From NCBI RefSeq assembly GCF_000733925.1, contig NZ_JPOO01000003.1:744001-808000 (forward strand): 64,000 nt of DNA, in the 5' to 3' direction. Below, piece by piece: positions 27,508 through 36,486 of this stretch. Positions within the stretch are counted from its first letter, which is position 1. Every line of letters starts with the position of its first letter. Position numbers and translations under genes: made by a program. This DNA is from Arenibacter algicola. Its GTDB lineage: Bacteria > Bacteroidota > Bacteroidia > Flavobacteriales > Flavobacteriaceae. The notes under the pieces were generated by a model. It was not told the origin of the DNA and searched no databases. It saw only the letters and a program-made list of their open reading frames with translations.

Positions 27508-28866
27508 CTATTTTCTTTTTTTATTTTTCTTGGCGAAATTTTTATCTCCTCTTGTAATTGGCTTTTTATATTTTTTTGCAATTTCCCTCTTATAGGATCC
27601 ACCTTGGTTTATCTTTTTATTCTTTTCCGCTTTCTCATGAAATGCGGCCCCACGGGCCTCCAGTTCGGCCGCACTCACAGGATTGTTGTGTTCCAAGTTT
27701 TTGGGTCGCTCCTCTGGTGCCAATTCCTCGGATATCTTTACCTCCTGCGGAAACTCCAACAACGGAATTTGATAATCCATTAATTTCTCTATCGCATTTT
27801 TAAACTCCTCCTCTTTTTCTGTGTACAACAACAAGGAGTTTCCTTTTTTCTCCGCTCTTCCCGTCCTACCTATTCGGTGCATATAGTTCTCAGGATATGT
27901 AGGAGTGTCAAAATTGACAACATGTGTAATTTGTTCCAGGTCCAAACCTCTGGACATTACATCGGTAGAAACCAATATCCTATTTTTTCCTTCATCGAAT
28001 TGCTTGATGGACCTAATTCTATAATTCTGTGTTTTATTGGAATGGATTATCGCTGCCTCATCGCCAAAATCTCCCTTAAGGGCCTCAAACAACCTATCGG
28101 CACTTCTCTTATTGGAAACAAAAATCAACACCTTTTTATAAATGGTCTTATCTTTCAAAAGAAAGGCCAAAAGGTTTACCTTGGTGTAATAGTTTTGAAC
28201 GGCATAGGCAACTTGCTCAATATTTTCCAATGGTGTCCCACTAACGGCAATCGATATTTTTACCGGTCCAATAAAAAAGTCCTCTATCAATTTGGAAACC
28301 TCCTCTGTCATAGTAGCAGAAAACATGATGTTCTGTCTTCTCTGTGGCATTAGTTCAAAAATATTGGTAATCTGAAAACGAAAACCTAGATCCAACATAA
28401 CATCGACCTCATCGATCACCAATTTCTTGACATCCCTAAGCTTAACGGTCCTATCCAATGTAAGATCATACAATCTACCTGGGGTAGCCACCAGGATATC
28501 ACATCCTTGGGCTACTGCCTGCCGCTGGGTATTTATATTTGCCCCGCCATAAATACCGCAAACTCTAACGGTCATATATTTGGAATACGCTTCAATATTG
28601 GCAACCACCTGCAACACCAGTTCCCTTGTTGGCACCAATATCAATATTCTGGGGTTAATTTGTTTCGAAAATTTCAACTCCTGTAAAAGCGGCAACATAT
28701 AGGCAAAAGTTTTCCCTGTACCTGTTTGCGCTATCCCTACTATATCTTTTCCTGACATGATTACGGAAAAGGCCTCTTGCTGAATGGGAGTCGGGACTGA
28801 AAAGCCCAAATCCTCTATTGCATAATGTAATTGTTTAGATATATTAAAATCCGAAAAAGTACTCAT
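27508..28866 (-). CDS. DEAD-box RNA helicase (DEVD variant)
   Basis: 452 residues from ATG 28866 (MSTFSDFNIS); a TTG six bases upstream is less likely. All core motifs are present: Q motif PTPIQQEAF, AQTGTGKT, PTRELVLQV, SAT in MFSATMT, and HRIGRTGR. Motif II reads DEVD instead of DEAD. The C-terminus is a Lys-rich basic tail, as in RhlE/DeaD-like enzymes that remodel ribosomal or cold-shock RNA. A TACCTTTG -7 box is at 28883-28890, 17 bp upstream. Confidence 0.93.
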   Translation of the reverse strand: MSTFSDFNISKQLHYAIEDLGFSVPTPIQQEAFSVIMSGKDIVGIAQTGTGKTFAYMLPLLQELKFSKQINPRILILVPTRELVLQVVANIEAYSKYMTVRVCGIYGGANINTQRQAVAQGCDILVATPGRLYDLTLDRTVKLRDVKKLVIDEVDVMLDLGFRFQITNIFELMPQRRQNIMFSATMTEEVSKLIEDFFIGPVKISIAVSGTPLENIEQVAYAVQNYYTKVNLLAFLLKDKTIYKKVLIFVSNKRSADRLFEALKGDFGDEAAIIHSNKTQNYRIRSIKQFDEGKNRILVSTDVMSRGLDLEQITHVVNFDTPTYPENYMHRIGRTGRAEKKGNSLLLYTEKEEEFKNAIEKLMDYQIPLLEFPQEVKISEELAPEERPKNLEHNNPVSAAELEARGAAFHEKAEKNKKINQGGSYKREIAKKYKKPITRGDKNFAKKNKKRK

Positions 28867-28882
28867 TCCCAATATTTTTGGA

Positions 28883-28890
28883 CAAAGGTA
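28883..28890 (-). promoter_or_regulatory. Candidate Bacteroidota -7 box (TACCTTTG)
   Basis: TAnnTTTG match 17 bp upstream of the DEAD-box helicase ATG at 28866. Confidence 0.45.
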
Positions 28891-28982
28891 GAGTTTATAA
28901 TCTTCATATTTGCCGTTCCCACCTTAGTTGACCATATTCATTGGATAAAATGGATTCTTAATTAAAACCTAATTCTCGAGTT

Positions 28983-28990
28983 TAACTTTG
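28983..28990 (+). promoter_or_regulatory. Candidate Bacteroidota -7 box (TAACTTTG)
   Basis: TAnnTTTG match 47 bp upstream of the M28 peptidase ATG. It is divergent from the helicase promoter about 100 bp away. Confidence 0.4.
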
Positions 28991-29036
28991 GGATAATTAT
29001 TATTTTGAACCCCAAGAACAATCCAAAATCTTAAAT

Positions 29037-30587
29037 ATGAAAAAGGCGTACTTACTATTGGCCCTACATTTATTTTGTTTTACCCATGCCAGCTTTACCC
29101 AAACTACAGATAAAATTGTATCCCAAATAGTGTCCGAAGTCTATGGAAATTCGCAACTGGAAACCTTGGGGCATGAATTACTGGATGTCATTGGCCCTAG
29201 GCTGGTAGGCACACCACAGATGCAACAGGCCCATGATTGGGCACTTACCAAATACACCAACTGGGGAATTGCCGCCAAAAACGAACAATGGGGCCAATGG
29301 AGGGGCTGGGAACGGGGAATAACACATATAGACATGGTCTCACCAAGAATACAAACCTTAAAGGGAACGCAATTGGCATGGAGCCCAAGCACTGGGCGCA
29401 AAGGTATTACTGCAGAACTAACGGTTTTGCCCACAGTTGCGGATTCGGCGGAATTCAATAAATGGCTACCAAGCGTTAAAGGCAAGATGGTAATGATCTC
29501 CATGAAGGAGCCTACCGGGAGGCCGGATTATAACTGGGAAGAATTTGCAACTCCGGAGTCCTATGATAAAATGAAAAAAAATAGGGAGATCCAAGAAAAT
29601 GAATGGTCAAAAAATATGCAACGCATAGGATATAACAGGTTGTCACTACCACTTGCCCTGGAAAAAGCTGGAGCTGTGGGAATAGTTAGTTCTTATTGGT
29701 CCAAAGGTTTTGGGGCGAACAAAATTTTTGGTGCGAATACGGACAAAATACCCATTATAGATTTGGAATTGGAAGACTACACCATGCTATACAGATTGGT
29801 AGAGCATGGCAATCATCCCAAAATAAAAATTTTGGCGAAGTCCAAGGAGCTCGGTGCCGTCCCTACCTTTAACACCATAGCAGAGATAAAAGGTTCGGAA
29901 AAACCCGATGAATATGTTATATTATCGGCACATTTTGATTCTTGGGATGGCGGGACGGGGGCCACGGACAACGGAACCGGTACCTTGGTCATGATGGAAA
30001 CCATGCGGATACTTAAAAAATTATACCCCAATCCCAAAAGAACCATTTTGGTTGGCCATTGGGGAAGCGAAGAGCAGGGACTGAACGGTTCTAGGGCCTA
30101 TGTAGAGGATCATCCTGAAATAGTGGGCCAAGTGCAAGCTGTTTTTAATCAGGATAATGGAACCGGGAGGGTAGTAAAAATATCCGGAGGCGGGTTCGCC
30201 AAATCCTATGATTACATTCCAAGATGGCTGTCCGCCGTACCGGATGAAATAACCCAACATATAGAGACCACATTTCCTGGAATGCCGGCAGGCGGAGGAT
30301 CGGATAACGCCTCGTTTATCGCCGCGGGAGCCCCAGCCTTTTTTCTTAGTTCCTTAAACTGGTCTTATTGGAACTATACCTGGCACACCAATAGGGATAC
30401 CTATGACAAGATTGTTTTTGACGATTTAAAGAACAATGTAATCCTTACCGCAATATTAACTTATATGGCTAGTGAAGACCCGGAAACGGCTTCTAGGGAA
30501 AAAAGAATATTACCGGTTGATCCTAAAACTGGGGAAGAATTCATTTGGCCTGCTCCGCGTTCCCCAGAAAGGAAAGGAGGATTGTAA
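29037..30587 (+). CDS. Secreted M28-family metallopeptidase
   Basis: 516 residues with a signal peptide (1-20). A PA-like insert region spans about 120-270. The di-zinc site is visible: H299 in SAHFDSW, D311 in GATDNGTG, the catalytic Glu pair in GSEEQGLNGS, an Asp in NQDNGTG, and a His in TWHTNRDTYDK. Such enzymes are aminopeptidases or carboxypeptidase Q-like, releasing amino acids outside the cytoplasm. Monocistronic. Confidence 0.93.
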   Translation: MKKAYLLLALHLFCFTHASFTQTTDKIVSQIVSEVYGNSQLETLGHELLDVIGPRLVGTPQMQQAHDWALTKYTNWGIAAKNEQWGQWRGWERGITHIDMVSPRIQTLKGTQLAWSPSTGRKGITAELTVLPTVADSAEFNKWLPSVKGKMVMISMKEPTGRPDYNWEEFATPESYDKMKKNREIQENEWSKNMQRIGYNRLSLPLALEKAGAVGIVSSYWSKGFGANKIFGANTDKIPIIDLELEDYTMLYRLVEHGNHPKIKILAKSKELGAVPTFNTIAEIKGSEKPDEYVILSAHFDSWDGGTGATDNGTGTLVMMETMRILKKLYPNPKRTILVGHWGSEEQGLNGSRAYVEDHPEIVGQVQAVFNQDNGTGRVVKISGGGFAKSYDYIPRWLSAVPDEITQHIETTFPGMPAGGGSDNASFIAAGAPAFFLSSLNWSYWNYTWHTNRDTYDKIVFDDLKNNVILTAILTYMASEDPETASREKRILPVDPKTGEEFIWPAPRSPERKGGL

Positions 30588-30694
30588 GAATTTACCATAA
30601 ATTTCCCTTGGGTTTAATAAAAATAAAGACTAACTTAAATTCCAGAATTTATACCAGATCTTACTTAGGTCTGTTAACTTAAAAACAATTAAAT

Positions 30695-30997
30695 ATGACT
30701 ATCAATTTTGTATATGATGATGTAAAAGCCAGTGCCCGTTTAGAAGAATTGGCCACCAAAAAGTTGGAAAAACTTGAAGACAAATATGATTTTATAGTGC
30801 GTGCCGATGTTTTCTTTAAAAAAGAGAATACTTCCTCACCAAATACCGGGTTGATATGCAATATAAGGCTAAGTGCCCCAGGCCCTAGATTATTTGCGGA
30901 GTCCACCAACTCCAAATTTGAAGTTTCCATCGCCGCTTCTGTAGATGAACTTGAAAGACAATTGGAGAAAAGAAAAGGAAAAATGAAAACCCACTAA
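30695..30997 (+). CDS. hpf: Ribosome hibernation-promoting factor, short form
   Basis: 100 residues, the size of short HPF/RaiA. The alternating strand/helix pattern (INFVYDDVKASARLEELATKKLEKLEDKY, then DVFFKKEN and FAESTNSKFEVSIAASVDELERQLEKRK) is that of the S30AE domain. It binds the small ribosomal subunit in stationary phase. The long-form dimerisation tail is absent. A strong terminator follows at 31023-31060. Confidence 0.93.
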   Translation: MTINFVYDDVKASARLEELATKKLEKLEDKYDFIVRADVFFKKENTSSPNTGLICNIRLSAPGPRLFAESTNSKFEVSIAASVDELERQLEKRKGKMKTH

Positions 30998-31022
30998 CCT
31001 GAAGTCCAGAAATCGGAATACT

Positions 31023-31060
31023 AAAAATGCCCCAGAAGTGAATCCTACTGGGGCATTTTT
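31023..31060. terminator. Bidirectional intrinsic terminator
   Basis: Perfect 13-bp stem AAAAATGCCCCAG/CTGGGGCATTTTT with a 12-nt loop, between the convergent hpf gene and the 115-residue secreted protein gene. Confidence 0.9.
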
Positions 31061-31100
31061 ATTGGCCAATATTGGAAATATAAACAAAGCTTCCCATTTC

Positions 31101-31448
31101 TCAATCGTCTTCTTCTTCAAATTTAGTGTCGGCCAAAGTTTTCATCAATCGATCGGAGAACGGATTTTTGTACAAATCCCTCATTAATTTTTTTCTTTTG
31201 CGATCCGAAATGTCCAAAGTATCCAAAATATCTTTTCTTCTTCTGGCCTCAACAATCCTCTTTTTCTTCAAAGCCATCCGATCATCGGCAGACAATATCA
31301 TGTCTGGCTCATACTTTTCCAGTACCGTCCATTTTTCTACTTTCAGCTTTTTACCCAATGTGTCACTCCCTTTAGATTGTGCATAGCCGTCCATCAAAAA
31401 AAAACCCATAACAAGCACAATGACAGCGCTGTATATATCTTTAATCAT
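31101..31448 (-). CDS. Uncharacterised secreted, charged protein
   Basis: 115 residues. A hydrophobic N-terminus (about 8-23, ending GYAQ) suggests export. The mature part is highly charged and helical (MALKKKRIVEARRRKDILDTLD, then DRKRKKLMRDLYKNPFSDR) and ends in an acidic tail EEEDD. No family is recognised. It converges with hpf and diverges from terC. Confidence 0.6.
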   Translation of the reverse strand: MIKDIYSAVIVLVMGFFLMDGYAQSKGSDTLGKKLKVEKWTVLEKYEPDMILSADDRMALKKKRIVEARRRKDILDTLDISDRKRKKLMRDLYKNPFSDRLMKTLADTKFEEEDD

Positions 31449-31644
31449 GTTTCATAAAAAGTGTCTGCTTAAAGTTATAACATTTTATTCATCCTTCCAC
31501 GCCTTAAATCCAGCCCAGACATACAGTATATCGTGTTTTATAACCTTCTATCGATTATCTAGATGTGTTCATTGTCCCAACAGCCTCAAAATCCGACAAA
31601 ATGCACTACTCCATACCCGAAAAAAGAATGTTACCGGTTCCCAC

Positions 31645-31673
31645 TTGTGATTTAAAAATGATACTTACATTTG
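31645..31673 (+). promoter_or_regulatory. Candidate Bacteroidota promoter (TTG-N18-TACATTTG)
   Basis: A TTG at 31645-31647 and TACATTTG at 31666-31673 are separated by 18 bp, matching the -33/-7 pattern of Bacteroidota. It lies 21 bp upstream of terC. Confidence 0.55.
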
Positions 31674-31694
31674 TGCCTTTAAATACGATAGTAT

Positions 31695-32648
31695 ATGTTA
31701 GTTTGGGGCTCTTTTATTGGTCTGATAATCATTTTTTTGGCACTGGATCTAGGTGTTTTTCACAAACATGAACATGTAATAAAATCTAAGGAAGCAGGAA
31801 TATGGACCGCCATATGGGTTACCGTGGCCCTTAGCTTTAGTGGGGTTATATATTGGTTGTTCTCCAATAATATCCTTGACAATCCTACTGGATTGGCCCC
31901 TAACGACGCTGTTTTAAAGTACATCACCGGTTATCTTATTGAACTGTCGCTAAGTGTAGACAATGTCTTTGTAATTGCCGTAATATTTAGCGCTTTTAAG
32001 ATTCCCGCCATTTATCAGCACAGGGTATTGTTCTGGGGCATATTGGGAGCAATTGTTTTCAGGGCCTTAATGATCATTTTTGGGGTTGCCCTAATTAATA
32101 AATTTGATTGGATCATTTATGTCTTTGGTGTATTCTTGCTATACACCGCCTTTAAAATGCTGAAATCGGACAATAGTGAATTTGATCCCAAAAAATCCTT
32201 CGTGTTTAAAAGGTTAAAAAAGATTTACCCCATAACGGCAACCATAAAGGGCCACGACTTTTTTGTAAAGCGCATGGGAGTGACGGCCGCTACACCACTT
32301 TTTGTTGCGCTGGTAGTAATTGAACTTACGGACATTCTTTTCGCACTGGACAGCATCCCTGCTATTTTGGCCATTACTGCCGACCCCTTTATAGTTTTTA
32401 GTTCCAATATTTTAGCCATATTGGGCTTGAGATCCATGTATTTCCTCATTTCCAGAATGCTGGAAAAATTCAGGTATATCAACTATAGCCTGGTAGTGAT
32501 TTTAGCTTTTGTAGGTTTAAAAATGTTGTTCTCCCATCATATCGAAATCCCAGAGTGGGTTTCCCTTACGGTGATATCAGTATCCTTGGTGGGGGGAATA
32601 ATTTCCTCACTGCTCATCTCTGAAGAAAAAGATAAGGAAAAAAGCTAA
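31695..32648 (+). CDS. TerC/Alx-family membrane protein
   Basis: 317 residues, about nine transmembrane helices. The ELSLSVDNVFVIAV and ELTDILFALDSIPAIL segments carry the conserved acidic membrane motifs of TerC/Alx/MgtE-associated transporters, now linked mainly to Mn2+ export. The start at 31695 follows a good promoter. It converges with the acyl carrier protein gene; the stops are adjacent. No tellurite-resistance partners are present. Confidence 0.93.
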   Translation: MLVWGSFIGLIIIFLALDLGVFHKHEHVIKSKEAGIWTAIWVTVALSFSGVIYWLFSNNILDNPTGLAPNDAVLKYITGYLIELSLSVDNVFVIAVIFSAFKIPAIYQHRVLFWGILGAIVFRALMIIFGVALINKFDWIIYVFGVFLLYTAFKMLKSDNSEFDPKKSFVFKRLKKIYPITATIKGHDFFVKRMGVTAATPLFVALVVIELTDILFALDSIPAILAITADPFIVFSSNILAILGLRSMYFLISRMLEKFRYINYSLVVILAFVGLKMLFSHHIEIPEWVSLTVISVSLVGGIISSLLISEEKDKEKS

Positions 32649-32906
32649 TTATTTCTTATCCTGTAATTTTTGAGTAATAATATTCAAAGCATCCCTTACG
32701 GTATGCATTTTGTCCATATCCTCATTTTCCAAACGTATCCCAAATGCATCCTCTACATCCAGGACAATATCAACCAAATTGGCCGAATTGATATTGAGTT
32801 CTTTGACAAAATTACTGTCTTCCCCAATGGCGCCTATAGGAACATCTTCAGGAAGATAAGTCTTAACGATATCCTTCAGTTGCACAAAATGTTGATCATT
32901 CCCCAT
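32649..32906 (-). CDS. Acyl carrier protein of the type III PKS cluster
   Basis: 85 residues, the size of an ACP. The phosphopantetheine attachment Ser is in NINSANLVDIV, where most ACPs read DSL; the rest of helix 2 (LVDIVLDVEDAFGI) is ordinary. It starts two bases after the ketosynthase stop, so it is the last gene of the biosynthetic operon. It probably carries the growing acyl chain for the adjacent ketosynthase and dehydratase. The DSL-to-NSA change sets it apart from housekeeping AcpP. Confidence 0.88.
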   Translation of the reverse strand: MGNDQHFVQLKDIVKTYLPEDVPIGAIGEDSNFVKELNINSANLVDIVLDVEDAFGIRLENEDMDKMHTVRDALNIITQKLQDKK

Positions 32907-32908
32907 TG

Positions 32909-34186
32909 TTACATTTCTTTATAGTCATTAAAGATAACACAGGCATTTACATCTCCAAATCCAAAACTTGCTTTTGCCACTATTTTAGGTTTATGGGAAG
33001 TTGTTTTCATGGGTATTCTCGAAGCATCAACCAATTCTAGGATCTCGGGATGAAGGTCTTGACAGTTTCTATTCCCAAATACCAATCCCTCTCGGTATTG
33101 TAGCAGGGAAGCTATACATTCCACACTGCCCGAAGCGGCCAGACAATGTCCTACCAGCCCCTTTGTAGCGTTTATATAGGGAAAATCCTTGCCCGCGCGC
33201 CCCAAGGCCTTGCTCCAATTTCTAATTTCTTCGGCATCTTTTGATGTTGCCGTTAAATGCCCATTAATAACATCCACTTCAGATTTTTCTACCCCTGCAT
33301 CCTTCAATGCCTCCAGTATACATCTCTGTACTGCCTGACTATTAGGAGCCGTCATACTGCCTACACCTCGCTGCCCACCACTATTGATTGCTCCTCCCAA
33401 GACCTCCGCATATATCCGGGCCCCTCTCTTTAATGCGCTGTCCAATGACTCCAACACCATGGCTCCTGCCCCACTTCCCGGAACAAAACCAGAGGCACTG
33501 GCACTCATTGGCCTACTGGCCTCATCCGGATTGTCGTTGTAACTGGAGGGAAGTATACGCATAGCATCAAATCCACCCCAAATATACGGTCCGCTGTCGT
33601 TACAACTCCCTACCAACATCCTTTCTGCCTTTCCCGCCCTTATCCGCTCCATTCCCATAATTACTCCTTCAGTGCCCGTTGCACATGCCGAAGAATTTGT
33701 AGTAACCTGATTCCCACATCCCAAAATTCCACCGAGATAAGCACTTATGCCACTGGCCATAGTCTGCATTACGGAATTACTGCCCAAACGGCGGGTATTA
33801 TTATCATCTATTAATTGGATGGATTCCCTTAGCTTGTCTATTCCCAAAATTCCAGTTCCAAAAATAATTCCGCTGTCCCAATCAGGTTGATCCTTATTTG
33901 CCTTGTCCAGACCTGCATCCATCCAGGCATCCGTTCCGGCCATGACACCGTAAACAATACCGCTTGAGTTTAGACCCTTTAATTGTAATGGGGTAAAATA
34001 AGATTCCTTTAAACTTTCCGATATTTCTGGTTTTCCTGCTATTTGACATCCAAAACCCAGGTCGGCCAATTCCTGATGAAAAGTAATTCCGCTTCTGCCA
34101 GTTAGCATTGCATCACAAAAATTGCCCAGGCCTACCCCGTTAGGAGCACATATACCAAGTCCGGTTACCACTACCCGCCTACTCAT
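32909..34186 (-). CDS. Beta-ketoacyl-ACP synthase of the type III PKS cluster
   Basis: 425 residues from ATG 34186 (MSRRVVVTGLG); an earlier in-frame start at 34228 would overlap the dehydratase by 46 bp and lacks family similarity. The Cys-His-His triad is intact: SSACATG, INGHLTATSKD and GLVGHCLAASG. The chosen start overlaps the preceding stop as ATGA, so translation is coupled. It would extend acyl-ACP by two carbons, working with the ACP and hotdog protein beside it. Confidence 0.92.
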   Translation of the reverse strand: MSRRVVVTGLGICAPNGVGLGNFCDAMLTGRSGITFHQELADLGFGCQIAGKPEISESLKESYFTPLQLKGLNSSGIVYGVMAGTDAWMDAGLDKANKDQPDWDSGIIFGTGILGIDKLRESIQLIDDNNTRRLGSNSVMQTMASGISAYLGGILGCGNQVTTNSSACATGTEGVIMGMERIRAGKAERMLVGSCNDSGPYIWGGFDAMRILPSSYNDNPDEASRPMSASASGFVPGSGAGAMVLESLDSALKRGARIYAEVLGGAINSGGQRGVGSMTAPNSQAVQRCILEALKDAGVEKSEVDVINGHLTATSKDAEEIRNWSKALGRAGKDFPYINATKGLVGHCLAASGSVECIASLLQYREGLVFGNRNCQDLHPEILELVDASRIPMKTTSHKPKIVAKASFGFGDVNACVIFNDYKEM

Positions 34187-34632
34187 ATATTGCTGTTTTT
34201 TATCATCCCGGACAAAACACCCTTGCAAACCAACTGGGCTTCCTGGTTGTACATTTTAACCTCACATTTTAATTTATTAAAGCGAAAGAAAAGCTTGTTC
34301 GCTTGTACGGTTACGGTCTCTAAAGGAAAGACCGGCAACAAAAATTGCATCTCGGTACTGCTCAAAGCCACCTGGAAATCTCTTGCTTCCAATTCTTCCA
34401 CATGTAGCAAGTGAATGCCCAAGCACACCAATCCGATCTGGGCACAACATTCTGTAAGGATTACCCCAGGTGTAACGGGCCGCTCCTTGAAATGCCCTTT
34501 ATAAAAGAATTCATCCTTTTTAAAGGTGTAACAACCTTCAATGGCATTGGCACTCACCATATTAATCCTATCAACGAATAAAAAGGGATAGGTATATGGT
34601 AGTTTATTTATTATATCATTTATAATAAGCAT
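34183..34632 (-). CDS. FabZ-like hotdog 3-hydroxyacyl-ACP dehydratase
   Basis: 149 residues. The catalytic His and Glu of the FabZ/FabA hotdog family are in FYKGHFKERPVTPGVILTE and CCAQIG follows. Probably dehydrates the 3-hydroxyacyl-ACP made during chain elongation. Its stop overlaps the ketosynthase start by four bases. It starts 80 bp after the type III PKS stop. No ketoreductase is present in the cluster, so reduction must come from FabG elsewhere. Confidence 0.9.
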   Translation of the reverse strand: MLIINDIINKLPYTYPFLFVDRINMVSANAIEGCYTFKKDEFFYKGHFKERPVTPGVILTECCAQIGLVCLGIHLLHVEELEARDFQVALSSTEMQFLLPVFPLETVTVQANKLFFRFNKLKCEVKMYNQEAQLVCKGVLSGMIKNSNI

Positions 34633-34712
34633 TTAACAATTCTTTATTTCAATTAATACTTTAAACATATAAGTTGAAGCAATACCCAATACTTTTAAAA
34701 TTTTTGGCTCTA

Positions 34713-35768
34713 TTACCATTGCAGTAAAATACGTTGGGCAGAGAATCCGGGGCCAAAACTCAACAATAGACCCTGATCCCCTTTAGGGATATCCTTTTCC
34801 ATAAATCGCTCTAAAACATAAAGCACCGTGGCGCTGCTCATATTACCATATAAACGCAGTGTTTCCCGGGTATCCTCCAAATTCTTGCCCAATGCACCAA
34901 ACAAATCCTCCACTGTCTCTACAATTTTCTTTCCTCCCGGATGAAAAATTAAATGATCCACTTTTTCAATACTACTACCATACCTCCTTAAAAATGGATG
35001 GATGACTTCTGGGAAATGTTCAAAAATCGTCTGGGGCACCAAGGGATCCAAAATCATTTTTAAACCCGAATTGGTTAAATCGAAACCCATCATTTGTGTA
35101 GCATTGGGAAAATGATACATTTCCTCCCCAACAATTCTTGGCCCCTTGGCGTCTTTTTCCGAGGATAACAATACACAGGCGGCCCCATCTCCAAAAATAG
35201 CGGCGCTTACCATATTTGCCATGGAATAGTCATTGAGCTGGAAAGTTGCAGTTGGACTTTCAACGGCCACAATGGCCGCCCTCTTTCCTGGGTTGGATCT
35301 CAAAAAATTACTGGCATATATTAAACCGGAAACACCTGCTGCGCAGCCCATCTCCGTAACGGGTAATCGCACAATATCTTTCCTGAGGTCCAAATCATTA
35401 ATAAGATAAGCATCCAAGGACGGAATCATAATTCCTGTACAGCTAACAGTAATTATATAATCCAGGCTGTCTGCCGACCACCCACTTTTAACAAGTGCCT
35501 GTTGTAGAACAGTTCGTCCCAACTTCTTGACCTCACGGATATAGACATTGTTTTTATCTTCAAAAGAAGTAGCTTCAAAAACCTCTTCAGGGCTCATTAT
35601 ACTGTAGCGTTTGTCTACAGCCGCCCCTTCAAAAATTTTAAGCACTTTACGCTGTAACCGATCATCCTGTCCGTACAGCCATTTCTTCACAAAAGGTAAA
35701 ATATCCTTGGTGTTTCTACTGTATTGTGGCAATGATTTGGTTACTGCAACTATCCTAGTCCCTTCCAT
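34713..35768 (-). CDS. Type III polyketide synthase (chalcone/stilbene synthase family)
   Basis: 351 residues. The Cys-His-Asn triad is intact: C142 in EMGCAAG, H276 in IFHPGGKK and N309 in YGNMSSAT, followed by the C-terminal GFGPG-type loop (LLSFGPGFSAQ). It condenses an acyl starter with malonyl-CoA to form a resorcinol, phloroglucinol or pyrone ring. The nearby ketosynthase, ACP and dehydratase imply a fatty acyl starter, which favours an alkylresorcinol or alkylpyrone product. The start overlaps the end of the methyltransferase by 14 bp. Confidence 0.95.
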   Translation of the reverse strand: MEGTRIVAVTKSLPQYSRNTKDILPFVKKWLYGQDDRLQRKVLKIFEGAAVDKRYSIMSPEEVFEATSFEDKNNVYIREVKKLGRTVLQQALVKSGWSADSLDYIITVSCTGIMIPSLDAYLINDLDLRKDIVRLPVTEMGCAAGVSGLIYASNFLRSNPGKRAAIVAVESPTATFQLNDYSMANMVSAAIFGDGAACVLLSSEKDAKGPRIVGEEMYHFPNATQMMGFDLTNSGLKMILDPLVPQTIFEHFPEVIHPFLRRYGSSIEKVDHLIFHPGGKKIVETVEDLFGALGKNLEDTRETLRLYGNMSSATVLYVLERFMEKDIPKGDQGLLLSFGPGFSAQRILLQW

Positions 35769-36486
35769 ACGGCAACTGTTTTCCCTTTATTCTCATTATC
35801 CATAGGTATCTAAATGCCCATCTCCAACAAATATCATGTTCCACATGGGGCAGATTAATGGAAAGATCTTCCAAATCCAATTTGGTGAACGCGCTTTTTA
35901 TGGAAACCAAACCATCATGTTTCGCAATCTTTGTTTTTATAAAAATAAGGCTAAACAGCTTAAAAAGATAATAGGAAACTTTACTTCTTTGCAAATCATT
36001 TATAACAATGCCCAATCTGCTCAGTTTTACAAATTGATCCAGAAAAAGAGGTATATCCTTAGAATCAAAATGATGCATGGTTAGCGTGCAAAGTAAAATA
36101 TCACATTGTAGTTTTTTTGCTTCCGGCCCCAAAATATCCAATTCCAGGAACCTTATATTGGAATAGTCTTTAGAGTTTTCTTTGGCCAGCGCAATAGATT
36201 TCGAATTTAAATCTACCCCTATTAGATTTAGTTTTATAGGTTTGTTCCTGTAAAATGCGGCAACTTTAGCCAACATGGCCCCATCCCCACAACCCATATC
36301 CATAATTGTATAGGAATTTTGGGGATTTTCTTGAATTATTTTTTCAATAGCCCGTATGGAAAGGGAAAAACCTTGTAAAACGGTATTGACCCTATTTATG
36401 TCCGCATAAACTTTCTGCAACAAAAGGGTATCCAATAAAGGATCGTCCATAAGCTCTCTGCCGCAACTACGTCTTTTAAAATTCAT
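35755..36486 (-). CDS. SAM-dependent methyltransferase of the PKS cluster
   Basis: 243 residues, class I Rossmann methyltransferase. Motif I is IMDMGCGDGAMLAKV (about 61-75), an acidic residue GVDLNSKSI binds the ribose, and CTLTMHHFDSKD is the motif IV region. The substrate is most likely the phenolic product of the adjacent type III PKS (O- or C-methylation). The start overlaps the oxidoreductase stop (TAATG) and its end overlaps the PKS start by 14 bp, so the three are tightly coupled. Confidence 0.88.
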   Translation of the reverse strand: MNFKRRSCGRELMDDPLLDTLLLQKVYADINRVNTVLQGFSLSIRAIEKIIQENPQNSYTIMDMGCGDGAMLAKVAAFYRNKPIKLNLIGVDLNSKSIALAKENSKDYSNIRFLELDILGPEAKKLQCDILLCTLTMHHFDSKDIPLFLDQFVKLSRLGIVINDLQRSKVSYYLFKLFSLIFIKTKIAKHDGLVSIKSAFTKLDLEDLSINLPHVEHDICWRWAFRYLWIMRIKGKQLPYGRD

